DNA of 64,000 nt from Wuchereria bancrofti (lineage: Eukaryota > Nematoda > Chromadorea > Rhabditida > Onchocercidae): the NCBI GenBank assembly GCA_005281725.1, contig SSBO01000012.1, forward strand, positions 24,055,618-24,119,617. The letters run 5' to 3'. Position numbers and translations under genes: made by a program. Positions within the stretch are counted from its first letter, which is position 1, and every line of letters begins with the position of its first letter. Below the pieces are notes generated by a model. It made no database searches. It saw nothing but the letters and a program-made list of their open reading frames with translations, and had not been told where the DNA came from. Shown here piece by piece: positions 59,601 through 64,000 of the stretch.

Positions 59601-62198
59601 CACAAAAAGTTCGAATGGCATTGGTATTCGAATCCTTTGCTGTATTGGTGGATTTAAAATATACTTTCCAAGCATTAATATAACAATTGAAATTACTGAT
59701 ATGGTGAGCACACATAAATTTGCTTCCCTTAGCAATGCCGCAAAATCGAACAGAAACTAAAATATCTTTTGGAAGTTATTTTAACTGTAACAGATACACT
59801 TCATAGTACTAATCTCCTAGCAATTAATAGAAGTGACTAAAAATACTCTTAATAATATTTCCAGTTAAAAATGTACAATAACTACAAAAAAAATGAATAA
59901 TATTTTATGGAAAATATTACGTATGGTAATTTGAAAAGGCCAAATGGACCATATCTTGCTGGTATTTGAACACCGATTAGTTTTGGCATTTGTGATGCAA
60001 ATACATGACATGCTGCACCAATTGTAAAACCACCAACTACTGGATCAGCCAAGTAAACAGTAAGAAAATGCAATTGTAGGATAGCAAAAATTGCCTGAAG
60101 AATAAATTAAATGTTAATTAATTAATTAGGAATTCGGAAAAGAAAATGTTAATTAATTAATTAGGAATTCGGAAAAGAAAAACGGCAATAAATAAATTTA
60201 CTCCTCTATTGATCAAATATATCGATCTGTTCATCTTTATCACACTTGAACTGATTTTCATCTCACTCTTGAAGCTTTTCTATATTAGGAATAAGTTCCA
60301 TGCTATTTGTGTAACAGTTAAATTTCTATTTAATTTTGAAATTTTTGTAATGTTTTCTGTTAAATTCAATTGCTAAATATTCACCACCGTTTAATGTCAT
60401 CGTAATATTTTGAAAGACATACTGTATTTTTTTAAATGCATTAGTTCAATGTGATGATGTTTACCTATTATATAAAATATATATTTCGAAATAATTATAT
60501 GATAACTTCACTTCATTCTCTTTCATTCCTCTCATATTACTAAACTATTAGAATTATTGTAAAGATGAGATGAACAGTTACCATAACGAAACCAACAGTA
60601 AACGTTAGAGTAGCCATTAATCGAATAGCCAAATCAGCATTATCAACCATCTGTAAATTGTATATTTCAGTGTTGTTTTTACCAAATGTATCCTCCATTC
60701 TGCGTTCCAATGCATTTCCTGTCATCAGTGCTGCGACCGCAAACATACCTGTAATCATTCTTATCACAATAATATTAAATTTATCATTTTTAACAACTTA
60801 AACATTATTTTACAAAATTTTTTGTTTTCAAAAAGTTAATTTTGTGAATTTCACAAAACTGTTAATTTCGAACAAGGATTTCTTTCAAAGAAATCCAAAA
60901 TTATATCAAACTTTGTAAGAAAAGAAATCGAGCATAGATTGATTAATTGATTCAAAAAAATTTCAAATGAAACTCTCAAAATAAAGAATTTACATACCAA
61001 GATTGATATGTTTTGAAGTGCCGAATATGACATAAACTAAAGTAGGAAATAGTGACGTATACAATCCTACCACTGCATTTACGTTTGCCAGCGCAGAATA
61101 AGCCATAGCTAAATAATTCTGTTTTTTTTTTTTTTGTTAGATTAACGATAAAAGAATTAAAGCAAGGTAAACAATAAGTACAAGTGAACTTCTGGCATAT
61201 TATGTCAATCTCTGCCACCTTACAGGTACTTTCCGGGAATATTTTAATTAGTTATGTGATCGGAAAAAAAATTCATATGTGCATGCGATAGATATAAGAG
61301 TTAGTTTTATAATTTATAATAATAATTCAAACTTTATACATAATTTTTCTTTTCTTTTTCACAAATACAACCAAAAAAAGAAAAAAAAGTAATAAAAGAA
61401 AAATTAATGGCAAAATGAAAATGTCAGTTGGATGACATTTCACGTTTTGCTCATTGAAAAAAACAAATAAACCAAACGACTATATTATTTTTTTGAAATT
61501 CATCACAAAAAAATTTGCTCGTTTCTACTCAATATTTTCTTAAAATTAATTTACTACCTTCAAAATATGTATATTTCATGTTAATATTTAAATGCAGATT
61601 GAACATAAAGAAGTTGATAGTATAATCTAATTAAGGAATTATCCGATAGAGTCAAAAAATCTTTTCCAGAAAGACTTTTAAGCATTTTCGGAAGAAGTCA
61701 ATGAATAGTTATGATAAAACTTAAACTTAATAAATAACCAATATTATTTCTTCATGTCACTATATTCTTATAAAAAATATCATAAAAGAAATGAATAACC
61801 TTGTGGTACACAAAGTATTCCAACTGTAACACCAGCAATGATATCTTTGAAAAGATCCGATTTGCTAACATTTGGAAGCCAAAGTAGTACAGGAAAAATT
61901 TGTTTGATTCGTTCAATGAAGCTATATTGAGTAAATTCATTTAATTTCTTCTTCATTAATTCTTTCAAATTTGAACTCGATTCAACATATCCATATTGAT
62001 AATCAAATTCCTCCTGTAACAACAACAATTTTTAAAAATAACTCTAATCTAAAAAAGAGAAAAAAAAATATTATAGAATCAATTGATAATAGCACTAAAT
62101 ACTTGATAGATATAATAAACAAAATAAAATATAAATAAAAAATTAACCTGATTTAGAACAGCTCGCTTGATACTAAAAGTTAATTGCTTCTCCTCCAT
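56659..62198 (-). CDS. SLC26 / SulP family anion transporter
   Basis: A multipass membrane exchanger for sulfate, chloride, bicarbonate or similar anions. Sixteen in-phase exons (62148-62198, 61800-62013, 60998-61108, 60582-60748, 59921-60094, 59601-59756, 59268-59350, 58792-58939, 58441-58554, 58232-58309, 57946-58041, 57708-57814, 57470-57535, 57198-57309, 56955-57102, 56659-56819) give 661 residues. Signature segments: DIIAGVTVGILCVPQAMAY near the first membrane helix, LYTSLFPTLVYVIFGTSKH, DPVVGGFTIGAA, LVGGFLSCHPASASLSRAL and the pre-STAS VIIRTQWPKAVTLGGI. A STAS domain fills the C-terminus, with VYRYDAPLLFLNSDLF and LYLIIDASGFTCIDYTGIER. The intron inside STAS must use the accept site before 57102; an earlier AG would make a 36-nt intron and break frame. 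Which anion it carries, and which nematode sulp paralogue it matches, cannot be told. Confidence 0.94.
60111..60180 (+). repeat. 35-bp tandem duplication in an SLC26 intron
   Basis: A unit beginning ATGTTAATTAATTAATTAGG and ending GGAAAAGAAA occurs twice head to tail without mismatch, just upstream (gene sense) of exon 5. Confidence 0.92.
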
Positions 62199-62633
62199 AT
62201 TGCCTTTTGTATTTAATTTAATTTATAACACAGACATATATACAATACATTTCCATCAATAATTCATATCAATGATGCTTGTATCATTGAATTATCACTT
62301 GCCAACACTGAAACATATATAATATATCATTTTGTAACATACCATTAGCGCCATTTAGTGCAATTTGCACAATTCTATTAAAATAAAATGTGTATTGCTT
62401 TCATCTATGCATTTCATATAGAATTGAAATGATATGATAAAAAGGGAAAATCGATGAAATAATAATAATAACATAACATAACATTCCAAAAAGAAGAATA
62501 AATAGAAAGATAAAAAGAAATTTAGCTCATTTATAAGATTTTGATGAATACACACACATGCAACGAGCTTACAAGTTAAACTTTTCATCAATAACAACAA
62601 AACAAACACTTTCACATACATACATACATACAC

Positions 62634-62668
<35 letters not shown>

Positions 62669-64000
62669 TACACACACACACTTAACTAGCAAGATAGCAC
62701 TTGTTCCATCACCTTCAAAATACATATGTAATTGTAGCATTGGAAGTAGAATTTAATAATTTATAGTTGATAATTGATAGAGGTGATAAAAGTATGATTA
62801 TAATTGATAAGAGATATCTATAGCTATAATTGAAATTGACAACTGCAACTGATAACAGAAATGCTAAATCGTTTATATTTGATATTAATAAATATGGGAA
62901 AAAGAGTTTGTACTTATTAAAAGTTATGATAAAGTTACATTAAGGATTAATGAAATTTCAATGGTTGTGATAAAATTATATCACTGAGGGTTATGAATTT
63001 CAAAAGTTATGAAATTTCAAAAGTTGTATTATTAAAAGAAGTAATCTAATCGTTATTAATGCATGGTACTGCTCCATGATAATGTCTTATTTGACAAATG
63101 ACAATTTTCATTTAATATTGTAAATGAAAAATTTATGTGTCATTGAAAAAGTTGACTTCCGTTACAAATATTGTCTTTCATTTCTTTTGATAAGTGAAGC
63201 AATTTTGAACTTTTGTCCTTTTCATTAATTTTTTTTTTTAGAAAAATTTTTAGAACTTGCTATCGTTAGGAAAGCAAATGTTCGGTAACCGAATGAAATA
63301 TTCATAATAAATTTTCCAAATTTTCTAATCATGATGATAATCAGGAATGTATTGGACTATTTGAGAGAGATGTATACCAAATTTAAATATTGCGGGAAAA
63401 TTATTGGGAAATCTCAAGTTATGAAGAAAGATATCAATTGAGTTTGAAGAAATTTAAATGATTTATGGAAAAGTGAGACAAAAGACATCATCAGAATTCA
63501 TAATCAAATTCAGAATTCATTGCAAATGAGTCAACCGAAATAAGACGGAGGAACCTGACAACGGAACACACCAATAATTTATCCGTTAAAGTATTTTCCT
63601 TAATCTGGAATTCCCAGATCTCTTCCTCTTATCAAGAATTAACTCATTAGTATCTAATGTCTTTGAAACTGCAAACTGCAGCAAGACTTTAATTTTCCCT
63701 GCATTTTTCATCACAAGGATGAGTAATTAGAAAATTTTCGGACTCACATTTCACACTTATCCGGTGAATTTGGCCAAATCAGTAAAGTTCACGAAAGAAA
63801 AATGAAGAGGATTGCTGATTCGTTCATCCCACCAAACATCTCTCTTTTTGCTCATTTATCTCTCCCAAAAATATTCAATTTCCGAAAATCTTTAATCTCC
63901 ATTTATCGGAATTATTGAGTCTTTGTTAACCGAATATGAGATGGAAATCAATTTATGGCACAAAGCAAGCTTAATAGGACAATTTACAAAATTATTACAT
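62199..64000. other. Non-coding flank upstream of the SLC26 gene
   Basis: A+T-rich sequence with a CATA/CA microsatellite near 62.6 kb and repeated AGTTATGA-type words near 62.9-63.05 kb. No exon with family similarity was seen. It should include the SLC26 promoter. Confidence 0.55.
62612..62681 (+). repeat. CATA / CA compound microsatellite
   Basis: CATA tetranucleotides grade into CA dinucleotides over about 70 nt, some 410 nt upstream of the SLC26 start codon. The reverse frame over it encodes Cys/Val/Met repeats and is not coding. Confidence 0.95.

Noticed and set aside
62355..62681. 108-codon - strand open frame starting with Cys/Val/Met repeats
   Set aside because: It is translation of a CA/CATA microsatellite followed by A+T-rich sequence, without any family signal.

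Overview
The window is nuclear DNA from a nematode, most likely a parasitic clade III (filarial-type) worm. The evidence is high A+T content, many short GT-AG introns with TTTCAG-like acceptors, dense homopolymer A/T tracts in introns, and gene products whose closest recognisable relatives are animal and often C. elegans-like. The species cannot be named from the sequence alone. No bacterial operon, transposon, CRISPR or viral region was seen. The supplied open reading frames are mostly single exons or shadows, so genes were rebuilt here by joining exons with consistent reading phase and protein-family similarity.

Layout: 1-1.8 kb is non-coding with a polypurine stretch. Two genes lie on the + strand: baf-1 (1.8-2.7 kb, chromatin/nuclear-envelope factor) and psmd-9 (4.3-6.3 kb, proteasome assembly chaperone). 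From 6.7 kb to 62.2 kb every recognised protein gene is on the - strand: an hnRNP L homologue (hrpl-1), NEMF/Rqc2 (ribosome quality control), a DIS3L2 3'-5' exonuclease (disl-2) with an intron-containing tRNA-Tyr inside one of its introns, LSM2, TSEN34 (tRNA-splicing endonuclease subunit), the mitochondrial helicase Twinkle, a cysteine-type glutathione peroxidase with an N-terminal hydrophobic leader, a membrane-anchored methyltransferase-like protein, and an SLC26 anion transporter. The last 1.8 kb is non-coding with a CA/CATA microsatellite.

The gene set leans towards RNA handling: hnRNP L, NEMF, DIS3L2, LSM2, TSEN34 and a tRNA that itself needs TSEN processing. This is probably coincidental clustering of housekeeping genes, although conserved adjacency of psmd-9 and the hnRNP L gene may be ancestral. 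Spacing between the - strand genes is about 0.5-4 kb, so operons are possible but not shown. Several genes have an AG acceptor within 0-7 nt of the start codon, as expected for spliced-leader trans-splicing or 5'UTR introns.

No wholly new system was recognised. The points most worth a second look are the four-cysteine motif kept in Twinkle without the primase active-site aspartates, a long N-terminal extension on DIS3L2, a non-canonical or broken exon junction in TSEN34, a GC-AG intron, and a 4 x 60 bp repeat that is open on both strands.
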